DNA of 11,613 nt, taken from NCBI GenBank assembly GCA_040509055.1, contig JBEVLT010000301.1, positions 1 through 11,613 on the forward strand. Reading direction: 5' to 3'. Both the position numbers and the translations under genes were made by a program. The notes beneath the pieces are model-generated. The model was not told the DNA's origin. It was given only the letters and a program-made list of their open reading frames with translations, and searched no databases. Positions 1 through 7,406 of this stretch are shown here, in pieces. The DNA comes from JAJKIP01 sp040509055 (GTDB taxonomy: Bacteria > Bacteroidota > Bacteroidia > Chitinophagales > Chitinophagaceae). Each line of letters opens with the position of its first letter. The first letter of the stretch is position 1.

Positions 1-959
1 CCGGTTATAACAACCCCGCGATCGCCCCGTGAAAAGGCAACGGCGCCGGTACGGGCGGTGCCTTCAAAGCCTGTTTTCTGCAACCACAGGTCGGTGACAG
101 GATCATAGCGCCAGGTATTGGACACAGAAGCGCCGCCGCTCTCACCGGTGGCCAGGTAGGCATAGTTGCCCATCACGAAGACGGTGCCGTTTTTACGGCC
201 AATGGCACTGTAATCGTCATCATACTCCTCGTCGCTGTTGTAATTATAGATCTTTCGTTTTTCCGTCCATTGGGCGGTGGAAGGATCATACATCCACAGG
301 TCCTGCAATATTTCCCCGTTGTTGTCGCCTGAAACGATATAGGCTTTGCCATTGATCACGAAGGCCTGGGCTTCTGCTCGCTTGCGGCCCATGCTGGGCT
401 TTTCCGACCATTGCTGGCCTGCGGCAGCTGTGGGGTCGTATTCCCACAGGTCGTTCAGGTAGTTGCCGTCATAGCCGCAGGAGATATACCCTTTGCTGCC
501 GATCGAGAATGCCACCGCGTCGCGCCTGGCCGTGCCGGCAAAATTGGCTTTTTGCGTCCATTGATTGAGCGCCGGATCGTATTCCCAAAAGTCATTAAGC
601 CGCGCTACACCATCATAGCCCGTACCGAGATAGCCCTTGTTGCCGATGGCAAAGGCAACGGCGGAACTGCGGGCTGCACCCGGCAGATCGGCCCGCTGCG
701 TCCAGTATCCATCGGCAATGCTGAAGCGAAACAGATCTTTGAAACGATCCCGGTCGGTAGTGCCGGCAGACAGGTATACATAATCGCCGATGGTAAACGT
801 GGCAGCCTCGCTGCGGCCATTGCCGCGGAAGTCGACGGAAGTGGTCCAGTTGCCGATCAGGTCATCATCGCTATCCGTATCCTTGGTGCAGCCCTGCGTG
901 AGCAATGCCGAAGAAGCAACCAGCGCACCACCCAGCATATAAGCATGTACTTTTCTCAT
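1..959 (-). CDS. Kelch-repeat surface lipoprotein, 3' end beyond window
   Basis: The reverse strand is open from an ATG at 957-959 to the window edge, giving 319 residues of an unfinished protein. Residues 1-23 form a lipoprotein-type signal with Cys24 in LLTQGC; Thr at -3 makes the lipobox imperfect. Cys24 is followed by TKDTDSDDD, the kind of charged stretch that in Bacteroidota marks lipoproteins for export to the cell surface. The rest is beta-propeller repeats of about 50 residues: each blade has a hydrophobic strand, a glycine-rich turn, then DLW/DFW, YDP and a Trp. YDP...W units lie at 127-134, 174-184, 224-231 and 285-292. About five blades are complete and a sixth starts near 305, so 60-100 residues are probably missing if the propeller has six or seven blades. 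No catalytic residues are recognised; Kelch propellers usually bind proteins or glycans. It diverges from the DUF4270 gene, suggesting a shared role. The Kelch call is firm; the ligand is unknown. Confidence 0.88.
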   Translation of the reverse strand, partial: MRKVHAYMLGGALVASSALLTQGCTKDTDSDDDLIGNWTTSVDFRGNGRSEAATFTIGDYVYLSAGTTDRDRFKDLFRFSIADGYWTQRADLPGAARSSAVAFAIGNKGYLGTGYDGVARLNDFWEYDPALNQWTQKANFAGTARRDAVAFSIGSKGYISCGYDGNYLNDLWEYDPTAAAGQQWSEKPSMGRKRAEAQAFVINGKAYIVSGDNNGEILQDLWMYDPSTAQWTEKRKIYNYNSDEEYDDDYSAIGRKNGTVFVMGNYAYLATGESGGASVSNTWRYDPVTDLWLQKTGFEGTARTGAVAFSRGDRGVVIT

Positions 960-1202
960 TGTGCAAATAATTTTCGATAAAAGTATCGGTGGTTTGCCTG
1001 AACACTATCCTAAAATAGATGGAACAGGCTGTGCAATAGACGAACCCGTTCGATTAATCTATAACACCCGCCGGAGCAGGATTTGCCTGCTGATGGGAGG
1101 CAAAAAACGATTGGTCCGGACAGAATGCGGACTGGCAGATTTATCAGGCCCGTTAATAGACTATAACAATTCGCGGGCAGCTGGCAGGAATAAATTGCGG
1201 CC
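960..1202. promoter_or_regulatory. Divergent promoter region between Kelch and DUF4270 genes
   Basis: This 243-base gap separates two divergent lipoprotein genes and should carry both promoters. Leftward, TTTG lies 4 bases before the Kelch ATG (reverse strand TTATTTGCACAATG). Rightward, TAAATTG at 1191-1197 lies 5 bases before the DUF4270 ATG. Both resemble the Bacteroidota -7 box (TAnnTTTG), but neither has a clear TTTG -33 box at the usual spacing. Two small perfect inverted repeats are present: CGATA-AAAG-TATCG at 975-988, next to the Kelch start, and CGAAC-CC-GTTCG at 1041-1052. The open frames crossing the gap have no protein-like features. The gap's promoter role follows from gene orientation; the individual sites are weak. 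Confidence 0.45.
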
Positions 1203-2543
1203 ATGCAAAAACAAAAATCGGCTGCAACCATCCTGTCTGCGCTCAATGGTTCTTTATGGCTGTTCTGCATAACTGCCTGCACGCGCAGCACAATAGAGTT
1301 TGGAACCGTACCGGAAAACAACTATACCAATCTTTCCTATACGGATACCGTGGCAGCACAGCTCTCCACCGTGCTGGAAGACTCGTTCGCTACCGGCAAT
1401 GCCACCTCCTTTTTGACGGGCCGCTACACCGATCCTTACCTCGGTACCGTTACCGCCAAAGCATTTTTTCAGCTGGACAGGCCGGCCACCCTGCCGGAGA
1501 TACCGGCTGCCTCGGCTTATGATTCACTGACGCTCGTCATCAAACCCAGCGAATATTATTACGGCGATACCAGCCAGGCGCAAACCATCATTGTGTCCGA
1601 ACTGGCACAGGCCATCGTAACCGGTTATAATGATCAGTTGTACAATACCAGCGGGGTAGCAGTAAAGCCTGTTCCGCTGGGAACGAAAACGCTCCGCATC
1701 AGGCCTGCAGGCGACGATTCGGTAGTGATCAGGCTGGCCGATAGCAAAGGAGCGGAATTATTTACCAAACTGCAGCAGGCCGATGCCGATGTCAGCTCTA
1801 CGGAAAGCTTCCTGCACTATTTCAAAGGGCTTGCGCTGGCAGGCGGGCCGCTGGATGCAGCGATGTTTGGCTGGCTGGGTGGCGCCGGCAGCGTGGTCAT
1901 CCGGCTGCACTATCATACCACCACCCCTTACGAGACATCTCATATCGCCGATTTTCCTTCCCTATCCAATGAACTTGCTTTCAACCAGGTGCTGGCCGAC
2001 AGGCCGGGCACCGGTATCGTATCAGGTGGCTCCACATCGGGGCTCACGGAAATACCGGCTGCGCAAACCGGTAACAGGGCCTATGCCCAGCCTGGTACCG
2101 GGCTTCGGCTGAAAGTGACTTTTCCCTCGCTGAAGGATATCCTTTTTACCAATAACTATGTGCGGCTGATCAGGGCTGACCTGATCGTGAGACCGCTCTA
2201 TCTTTCGTATGACAGGAACCTGTACAAGCTGCCGGACGGGCTGTACCTCGCAGCGACCAATGGGTCCAATATCGTTGGCAACGCCATTTCCGATTCTACC
2301 GGTGCCGCCGTCCTGTATGCCACTCCTGTGATCGATGCTGTTTACGGCGAAAACACCTATTACCGGTTCAACGTTACGGCTTATATCAACCAGTTGCTGC
2401 AGCTGTCAGGCAGCGATAACGGGTTGTATATCATGCCCGATTTCTCGGCTACTTCGCCCGGGGTAACGCGGCTGGTGCTGGGTACGGGGCATGCTGATTA
2501 CATAACCCGGCTGCAACTTTCTGTTTTAACCATCAATAAATGA
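1203..2543 (+). CDS. DUF4270 family lipoprotein
   Basis: This 446-residue lipoprotein has a signal segment ending in the lipobox ITAC, so Cys26 would be lipidated. The mature start, Cys-TRSTIEFG, fits the Cys-then-FG opening typical of DUF4270, and the beta-rich body ending in LQLSVLTINK also fits. DUF4270 proteins are found in Bacteroidota and have no established biochemical function; they are presumed to sit in the outer membrane or at the surface. No catalytic motif is visible. The start at 1203 was chosen because the signal peptide begins immediately there and no upstream in-frame start adds protein-like sequence. It is the first gene of a rightward cluster, and its TGA stop overlaps the ATG of the FadL-like gene (ATGA), indicating a joint transcript and probably translational coupling. 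Family assignment was made from memory of its pattern, not a profile search. Confidence 0.8.
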   Translation: MQKQKSAATILSALNGSLWLFCITACTRSTIEFGTVPENNYTNLSYTDTVAAQLSTVLEDSFATGNATSFLTGRYTDPYLGTVTAKAFFQLDRPATLPEIPAASAYDSLTLVIKPSEYYYGDTSQAQTIIVSELAQAIVTGYNDQLYNTSGVAVKPVPLGTKTLRIRPAGDDSVVIRLADSKGAELFTKLQQADADVSSTESFLHYFKGLALAGGPLDAAMFGWLGGAGSVVIRLHYHTTTPYETSHIADFPSLSNELAFNQVLADRPGTGIVSGGSTSGLTEIPAAQTGNRAYAQPGTGLRLKVTFPSLKDILFTNNYVRLIRADLIVRPLYLSYDRNLYKLPDGLYLAATNGSNIVGNAISDSTGAAVLYATPVIDAVYGENTYYRFNVTAYINQLLQLSGSDNGLYIMPDFSATSPGVTRLVLGTGHADYITRLQLSVLTINK

Positions 2544-3808
2544 GCATGACCGGAATACGTTCTATACGCTATGCTGCGGCCGTCGCCATCGCGATGGCCG
2601 CGGGCTGTTCTGTTTTTTCGCAGAACATGAACAGTCCTTATTCGGTATACGGTATCGGTGATATCGATAGCCGAAGCTATAACCGCACCAGCGGTATGGC
2701 AGGTACCGGGCTGGCCCTCCGGTCTTCGTCTTTCCTGATCGATAACAACCCTGCTGCCATCACGGGACTGCCGCGCAGCTTCTACACGGCGCATGTGGCT
2801 ACCACGGGGCGTTTCTCTTCCTTTTCCGGCGACCCGATCGATGCCTCGAACAGCCAGAACAGGGATATGTGGATCAAGCGGTTTGAGCTGGCGGTTAAAA
2901 TAAACGGATTCTGGGCCAGCAGCGTCGGGTTTTCCCAATTCAGCAATATCAACTACAGGTTCAGTGGCAACCAGTTCCTCGAAGGCACCGCCACTTCGTA
3001 TAAAACATCATACGAGGGCGATGGCGGGCTCAACGATTACCACTGGACAAACGCGGTATCATTGGGCAGGCATTTGTCTGCCGGTATCAAATCGTCCATC
3101 ATCGCCGGGGCCATCAACCAGTCGGAAACGCTGAGCGATGCAGCCCTGCAGTCGGTGATCACCACGCACCAGCAGGATTATATCGGCGACCTGCGCTTCC
3201 AGGGCGGTCTTTTGTATGAAGGAAAGCTTAACAAGAAGTGGGACTTTTCACTGGGCGGGCGTTATGCCCCAAAGACCCGGTTCTCCGCCCAGCGCACGCT
3301 GACTGTAACGGAAAACGGTGAGCCGCTGATAGAAGACGAGTACATCAAAAGCGACCGCTTTTACCTGCCCGCAACCTATGCGGCAGGGATAGCGCTGAAG
3401 AAGAACAAGGTTACCACGTTTGCAGCGGATTATACGTACGAGGACTGGTCTTCACTGCATATAAAAGAAAGCGGGTGGCAGCTGATCAGCAGCCATCGGG
3501 TATCCGGTGGCGTAGAGTTTTCAAAGCAAAGAAACCAGTGGGGAGTGATTACCGAGAGGCGGTTCTTCCAGGCAGGGGCTTTTTACAGCAGCTCCAGCCT
3601 GCAGGTGCGCAATACACCGGTGAGGGAATATGGCCTTACCGCTGGCATGGGCGGGGCGCTGGGCAATAATTTATTGTATTCCTTCTCCCTGGAAGCCGGC
3701 ACCCGGGGCACCACGGCTGCCAAACTGATCAAAGAAAATTATATCGGCTTCACACTGAATCTTTCTTACCGCGACTTCCTGTTCAGCAAAGGAAGAAAAT
3801 ACGATTAA
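2540..3808 (+). CDS. FadL/OmpP1-like outer-membrane beta-barrel protein
   Basis: This 422-residue protein has a Sec signal peptide (about residues 1-28, hydrophobic AAAVAIAMAAGCSVFS before a Gln-Asn mature start). The mature N-terminus reads MNSPYSVYGIGD, followed by SGMAGTGLAL and DNNPAAITGL. This resembles the N-terminal hatch region with an NPA motif seen in FadL/OmpP1-type channels and their many uncharacterised Bacteroidota relatives. The rest alternates polar and hydrophobic residues in barrel-like strands, ending in GFTLNLSYRDFLF. Relatives carry hydrophobic molecules across the outer membrane, but the substrate here cannot be read from sequence. Its ATG overlaps the DUF4270 stop; a second ATG at 2546 could also serve as start. 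The small barrel gene follows after 18 bases. Outer-membrane barrel is well supported, FadL membership less so. Confidence 0.72.
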   Translation: MSMTGIRSIRYAAAVAIAMAAGCSVFSQNMNSPYSVYGIGDIDSRSYNRTSGMAGTGLALRSSSFLIDNNPAAITGLPRSFYTAHVATTGRFSSFSGDPIDASNSQNRDMWIKRFELAVKINGFWASSVGFSQFSNINYRFSGNQFLEGTATSYKTSYEGDGGLNDYHWTNAVSLGRHLSAGIKSSIIAGAINQSETLSDAALQSVITTHQQDYIGDLRFQGGLLYEGKLNKKWDFSLGGRYAPKTRFSAQRTLTVTENGEPLIEDEYIKSDRFYLPATYAAGIALKKNKVTTFAADYTYEDWSSLHIKESGWQLISSHRVSGGVEFSKQRNQWGVITERRFFQAGAFYSSSSLQVRNTPVREYGLTAGMGGALGNNLLYSFSLEAGTRGTTAAKLIKENYIGFTLNLSYRDFLFSKGRKYD

Positions 3809-3826
3809 TGTTTAAATGAATAGTGC

Positions 3827-4582
3827 ATGAAAAGGATCATGGTTTGCCTGGGTATGGCCACAGGCATGGGCTGGCAGGTCGTTTCCGGCCAGGTAATAAA
3901 GCAGCATGAGCTGTCTGTTGGTATCGCCGGCCGCATGCTCACCGACCGGTATATTTTGTCTTCGCCGGCAAGCGGAGAGCTGATGGCCTTGCAGTATTCA
4001 TTTGACAGCTATTCGGCTGCCTGGAAAAAGAGTTTTTCGGTGGCCTGGGGCAACGGGCTGCTGACCAATGCCGCCTCTGCTGCAAGGATCAATAGTGTTA
4101 CGCTCCGCTACTCGCAGGCCTGGCCGGTTGTCAAAAGCCGGAAGTTCAACGGTTACCTGGGGTATAGCCTCAGCAGCAACCCGGTATTGATCAGGGCGGG
4201 ATCCGGGCAGTCAGCGCAATACAGCTGGGCCACCACCAGCAATATTTCGTTGTACCATTCAGGTGTTTACACGGCGCGCAAGGGGCAGTGGATGCTGGAT
4301 GTATACGTGCCGCTGGCCGGGCTCTGCTCCCGCCCGGGCGAAAAGGCCGGTGGGTCGCACACGACAGAAGGAGCGCTTTACGACAGTTACAGCCGACTGT
4401 TTGCCACCTCCTGGCACAACCAGCAGCAGGTATCTGTATCGCTTGGCTACACCCGGTCTGTCAGCGACAGAATGAAGCTGGTGCTGCAGGGCCGGTTTGA
4501 CTACCAGGTACTAAAAAGTGATTATCGTTATCAAAGCAAAGAGGCCGGTTTGTCGGCCGGCATCGCCTGGCAGATGCGGTAG
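3827..4582 (+). CDS. Predicted exported beta-barrel protein of unknown family
   Basis: I do not recognise this 251-residue protein. It begins with a short signal peptide (MKRIMVCLGMATGMGWQVVSG) with likely cleavage before QVIKQHELSVG, the Ala/Gly-Gln style cleavage common in Bacteroidota. The mature part has repeated short amphipathic strands rich in Tyr, Ser and Gly, such as VTLRYSQAW, GYLGYSLS and VSVSLGYTRS, and ends in AGIAWQMR, as expected for a small outer-membrane barrel of roughly 8-12 strands. There are no enzyme motifs. It follows the FadL-like gene by 18 bases on the same strand and is probably the last gene of the DUF4270 cluster. Its stop lies 2 bases from the convergent PAP2 stop, with no recognisable terminator between. 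Export is well supported; barrel topology is inferred. Confidence 0.68.
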   Translation: MKRIMVCLGMATGMGWQVVSGQVIKQHELSVGIAGRMLTDRYILSSPASGELMALQYSFDSYSAAWKKSFSVAWGNGLLTNAASAARINSVTLRYSQAWPVVKSRKFNGYLGYSLSSNPVLIRAGSGQSAQYSWATTSNISLYHSGVYTARKGQWMLDVYVPLAGLCSRPGEKAGGSHTTEGALYDSYSRLFATSWHNQQQVSVSLGYTRSVSDRMKLVLQGRFDYQVLKSDYRYQSKEAGLSAGIAWQMR

Positions 4583-4584
4583 TC

Positions 4585-5313
4585 TTACGGCGTGGGGTCG
4601 AGCTGTATATTTTCGCGTGCAAACTTTTTCATGCTCCGCTTTTCCAGCAGGCGGATCATCCACAGGGAGAGCACCAGCCAGATAAACCCGACTGCCAGCC
4701 CGGCCAGCACATCGCTGGCATAATGCACGCGCAGGTACACACGGCTGAAGGCAATGATGTGGATCAGCAGGATGAGCAGGATGGTCAGCGTCCAGCGCAC
4801 GGCTTTGTTTTTCACCTCGTGCCACACGATGTAGACCAGCAGGCCGTAAAAAGCAAAGCTCATCAGGGCATGGCCGCTTGGGAAACTGAACCCTGATACC
4901 TCGGCAAGGACAGGTATATCGGGCCGCGGCCGGCTAAAGGATAATTTCAGCAAAAACATCAGGCACAGGCTGCTGATGGCAACGGCTGATACCCGGATGG
5001 AAAACCATTTGTGCTTTCTTACAAAAAGAAAATAAGCGATCAGCACCAGGTTGGCCGGAATCAGGAAAGTATGCTTGCCCAGGTTGGTAAAGAACAGCAT
5101 CACAGCGGTATTGGCGTCTGTAACGTAGGGACGCAGCCATTCGAACACGCGGTGATCGATGTCTGTTTTTTTCTCGATGAAAATGGTATCCACTGCCGTG
5201 GCAAACACGAAAACGGAGGTAATGAACAGCAGCAGCACAATGATCAGTTCCGTAGAAAGCAGCGTGATCTCCTTCCAGATGCGGTTTCCGGCTTTCTGTA
5301 GTTGTCGTCTCAT
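4585..5313 (-). CDS. PAP2-family membrane lipid phosphatase
   Basis: This 242-residue integral membrane protein carries all three motifs of the PAP2 acid-phosphatase superfamily. Motif 1 is K123-X6-R130-P131 (KLSFSRPRP), motif 2 is P145-S-G-H148 and motif 3 is S190-R191-X5-H197-X3-D201. In this family H197 forms the phospho-histidine intermediate, D201 activates it and H148 is the acid. Hydrophobic segments lie near residues 22-42, 82-97, 106-121, 149-164, 174-190 and 202-220, matching the six-helix topology. Relatives (PgpB, BacA-independent undecaprenyl-diphosphate phosphatases, phosphatidylglycerophosphate or lipid A phosphatases) remove phosphate from lipids at the outer face of the inner membrane; the substrate cannot be told here. 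It follows the DUF6089-like gene by 34 bases and is probably cotranscribed with it. Confidence 0.93.
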   Translation of the reverse strand: MRRQLQKAGNRIWKEITLLSTELIIVLLLFITSVFVFATAVDTIFIEKKTDIDHRVFEWLRPYVTDANTAVMLFFTNLGKHTFLIPANLVLIAYFLFVRKHKWFSIRVSAVAISSLCLMFLLKLSFSRPRPDIPVLAEVSGFSFPSGHALMSFAFYGLLVYIVWHEVKNKAVRWTLTILLILLIHIIAFSRVYLRVHYASDVLAGLAVGFIWLVLSLWMIRLLEKRSMKKFARENIQLDPTP

Positions 5314-5347
5314 GCTGTTTTAGCAGGTAAATCCATGCCGGATTTTT

Positions 5348-6265
5348 TTAATCGGTGCGCCTGGACCGGATGGCCATTCCTACCTTCAGCTGTATGGTAA
5401 AGAAGGCGTCCTTCTCAGAAAGGCCCCTGGTCATGCCGTCTTCCACGAAATGGGTCGGGTCTTTTTCCTGTGTCCTGCTGTACAGCCGCTGTGCGATCAT
5501 GGCCTGGCTGGGCTGCAGGTATTTGGAAAAGAGCGCAGGATCGATATAGGTGGTGCTCACATCATCCAGGTAGTCGGTAGACAGGATGCGGTATACCATT
5601 TCAAGACGAACATTCAGCGAAGGGCCAGCTTCATATTTCACGCCGATGCCTACCGGTATGTTGAACTGGCCAAGTTTGTAAGGCTTGCGGTCGGGGTATT
5701 CATCAAAGCCCTGTCCTTCCAGCCGGAGCGGCTGCAGGTCGTACCAGCGGCCATCCAGGTTAGCCTGGGGATTGAAGGAGAAAAAGCCAATGCCCGCTAC
5801 GATATAGGGAGACCAGAAAGGAGCCTGGCCTTCGTCGTACCACTTGAAGAAAAGCGGGTGTATCTCTGCAGCCAGCTGGATATCGGTGATCTTGCTGCGG
5901 AAACTAAGGTTGCGCTGGTAGCGCGGTTCCTTGGACGTTTTTAAAATACTGTCATACATGCCTATCCGGCCAAACGTACCTTCAAGCCGGAACCCGATGG
6001 CATCCCGGTACATGAGCAGGGTATAGATGCTGAAGCTTGGTTTGCTGGTTTTCAGCGTCAGGTCTTTGGTAAACTCTTTGCCGCTGCCTTTGCGGCCACC
6101 CAGGTCGGTGAAGCTGTTCATGATGCCGAACGAACCTCCCGCTTCCAGCACCAGGTCGCCGGAATAATGCCGTCCGTCATGAAAATAATACTGGGCACTT
6201 GCCACAGCCATCGTCAGGCAACTGATGCACGTAAGAAGGATACGTGCAAATAATTGATTTTGCAT
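5348..6265 (-). CDS. DUF6089-like outer-membrane beta-barrel protein
   Basis: This 305-residue protein has a signal peptide with likely cleavage after Ala24 (AVASA before QYYF). The mature part opens with YSGDLVLEAGGSFGIMNSFTDLGG and contains IPVGIGVKYEAG (203-214) and TDYLDDVSTTY (230-240). The combination of an early strand with a conserved GD and a late DYLDDVS...Y motif is typical of Bacteroidota barrel proteins filed as DUF6089; their function is not known. The strand pattern and the aromatic-containing terminal strand (FFTIQLKVGMAI) fit an outer-membrane barrel. An insertion around 165-200, rich in charged and aromatic residues, is probably an extracellular loop. It lies 114 bases downstream of nth and 34 bases upstream of the PAP2 gene on the same strand. 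DUF6089 assignment is from motif memory. Confidence 0.75.
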   Translation of the reverse strand: MQNQLFARILLTCISCLTMAVASAQYYFHDGRHYSGDLVLEAGGSFGIMNSFTDLGGRKGSGKEFTKDLTLKTSKPSFSIYTLLMYRDAIGFRLEGTFGRIGMYDSILKTSKEPRYQRNLSFRSKITDIQLAAEIHPLFFKWYDEGQAPFWSPYIVAGIGFFSFNPQANLDGRWYDLQPLRLEGQGFDEYPDRKPYKLGQFNIPVGIGVKYEAGPSLNVRLEMVYRILSTDYLDDVSTTYIDPALFSKYLQPSQAMIAQRLYSRTQEKDPTHFVEDGMTRGLSEKDAFFTIQLKVGMAIRSRRTD

Positions 6266-6379
6266 TAGTTATGGTCGAGGTATGGTGACGAAATCAGGGG
6301 ACGGACTACTGGCTCACAGTCGGTGGTTTCAGGGGGTGCTGAAAGAATAAAAATAGGTAAGAAAAGCGAGTGGGAAAAA

Positions 6380-7024
6380 TTATTGAACGGTTTTTTGATA
6401 GTACAGGCAGGCCGGGCGCAGGCCGCATCGCCAGCACTGCGGGGTGCGGGCCAGGCAGGTATAGCGGCCGTGCAGGATCAGCCAATGGTGGGCAACGTGG
6501 ATAAGCGCTTCGGGAATATGCTTCACCAGCTCCTTCTCTACGGCCAGGGGCGTAGTGGCCCGGCCCGGCACGAGCCCGATCCGTTTGCTGACCCTGAACA
6601 CATGCGTGTCCACGGCCATATTGGGCTGGTTGTCCACCACGGACGTGATCACATTGGCGGTTTTGCGCCCTACACCCGGCAGCTGCACCAGCTCTTCCAC
6701 CGTCATCGGTATTTCCCCGCCGAACTGACCCACTACTTTCTGCGCCATGCCGATCAGGTGCCTGGTCTTGTTATTGGGGTAGGAGATGCTTCTGATAAAC
6801 GGGAACAGTTCGTCGAAATCAGCCTTGCTCAGGGCATATACGTCAGGATATTTTTTAAATAGGGCCGGCGTGGTCAGGTTCACCCGTTTGTCCGTGCACT
6901 GGGCCGAAAGGATAACGGCTACCAGCAGCTGGTAAGGATTGTCGTAGATCAGTTCGGTCTCAGCTTCCGGCGCGTGCTCCAGGAAATAGCTGATCACAAA
7001 CCGGTAGCGTTCTTTTCGCGTCAT
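6380..7024 (-). CDS. nth: Endonuclease III (DNA glycosylase/AP lyase)
   Basis: Endonuclease III excises oxidised pyrimidines and cleaves the abasic site in base excision repair. The 214-residue protein (E. coli Nth has 211) has the helix-hairpin-helix LPGVGRKTANVI, with catalytic Lys121 and the essential Asp139 in MAVDTHVFRVSKR. The iron-sulfur cluster ligands C190-X6-C197-X2-C200-X5-C206 are intact at the C-terminus. I chose the ATG at 7022-7024. The same frame stays open to 7069, but that adds a hydrophobic 15-residue leader foreign to the family and would begin inside the terminator hairpin of the upstream transcription unit. A TAATTTCG at 7040-7047 (reverse strand) could be its -7 box, without a convincing -33 box. 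It appears to be transcribed separately from the enolase unit. Confidence 0.96.
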   Translation of the reverse strand: MTRKERYRFVISYFLEHAPEAETELIYDNPYQLLVAVILSAQCTDKRVNLTTPALFKKYPDVYALSKADFDELFPFIRSISYPNNKTRHLIGMAQKVVGQFGGEIPMTVEELVQLPGVGRKTANVITSVVDNQPNMAVDTHVFRVSKRIGLVPGRATTPLAVEKELVKHIPEALIHVAHHWLILHGRYTCLARTPQCWRCGLRPACLYYQKTVQ

Positions 7025-7050
7025 GATAAAATGGATACGCGAAATTAAGG

Positions 7051-7084
7051 GCAGAAAAAGAAAAAGCATCCGCGGGGCGGATGC
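7051..7084 (-). terminator. Intrinsic terminator of the eno-ftsB-small protein unit
   Basis: A perfect 8-bp stem, GCATCCGC at 7066-7073 with GCGGATGC at 7077-7084, closes a 3-base loop. On the reverse strand it is followed by a T-rich tract, TTTTTCTTTTTC (7054-7065). It starts 27 bases past the stop of the 76-residue gene, so it should end leftward transcription there and insulate nth. There is no T tract on the forward strand, so it acts in one direction. Confidence 0.88.
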
Positions 7085-7110
7085 TCAGTACAGTGTAAGA
7101 CAGTTAATCG

Positions 7111-7341
7111 CTATTGCACAGGCGCCCATTTTTCACGGGCATAGCTCAGGATTTCCAGGATCACTTCGGTCCGGGGTGTTTCCGTAATGGAATCGAGCCG
7201 TTCCATCGAAGTCTTCAGTACATTCAGTTTTTCGCGTAAAGCCCAATCGTGTTCCAAAGCGGCTGCAATAGCAGCGGTTTGTTGAGGCGATGTTTCCTTG
7301 TACAGGTATTGCAAAAGGTCCTCGGGGGTAAAATTGGCCAT
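7111..7341 (-). CDS. Small conserved acidic protein of unknown function
   Basis: This 76-residue protein (MANFTPEDLLQYLYKETS...) has no signal peptide or membrane segment and should be cytoplasmic. It looks all-helical: a first helix with DLLQYLYKE, a second from SPQQTAAIAAALEHDWALREKLNVLKTSMERLD, and a C-terminal helix after PRTEVILEILSYAREKW. The LLQYLYKETSP..QTAAI...L pattern resembles the start of Bacteroidota anti-sigma-factor-like proteins, but there are no zinc-ligand Cys/His residues and no transmembrane segment, so I assign no function. It lies 65 bases downstream of ftsB and just before the terminator, making it the last gene of the enolase-ftsB unit, although a TTTG box 5 bases before its ATG might allow its own transcript. 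Coding is supported by its compact start, in-frame length and immediate terminator. Confidence 0.78.
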   Translation of the reverse strand: MANFTPEDLLQYLYKETSPQQTAAIAAALEHDWALREKLNVLKTSMERLDSITETPRTEVILEILSYAREKWAPVQ

Positions 7342-7406
7342 TTTGGCAAACGTTGATTATGGTATAGAAACGCCCTTACTACAGGGTTATTGTGCGTGGC
7401 TTCCTA

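Noticed and set aside
411..980. Long open frame opposite the Kelch gene
   Set aside because: It is antisense to a well-supported propeller gene; its translation has no domain or signal features.
961..1321. Open frames on both strands covering the Kelch-DUF4270 gap
   Set aside because: They overlap the DUF4270 start, have no convincing start context, and their composition is not protein-like.
4543..4558. GGCCG-GTTTGT-CGGCC hairpin as terminator of the small barrel gene
   Set aside because: It lies inside the coding sequence and has no T tract.
7025..7069. Longer N-terminus for endonuclease III
   Set aside because: It would start inside the upstream unit's terminator and adds residues not found in the family.
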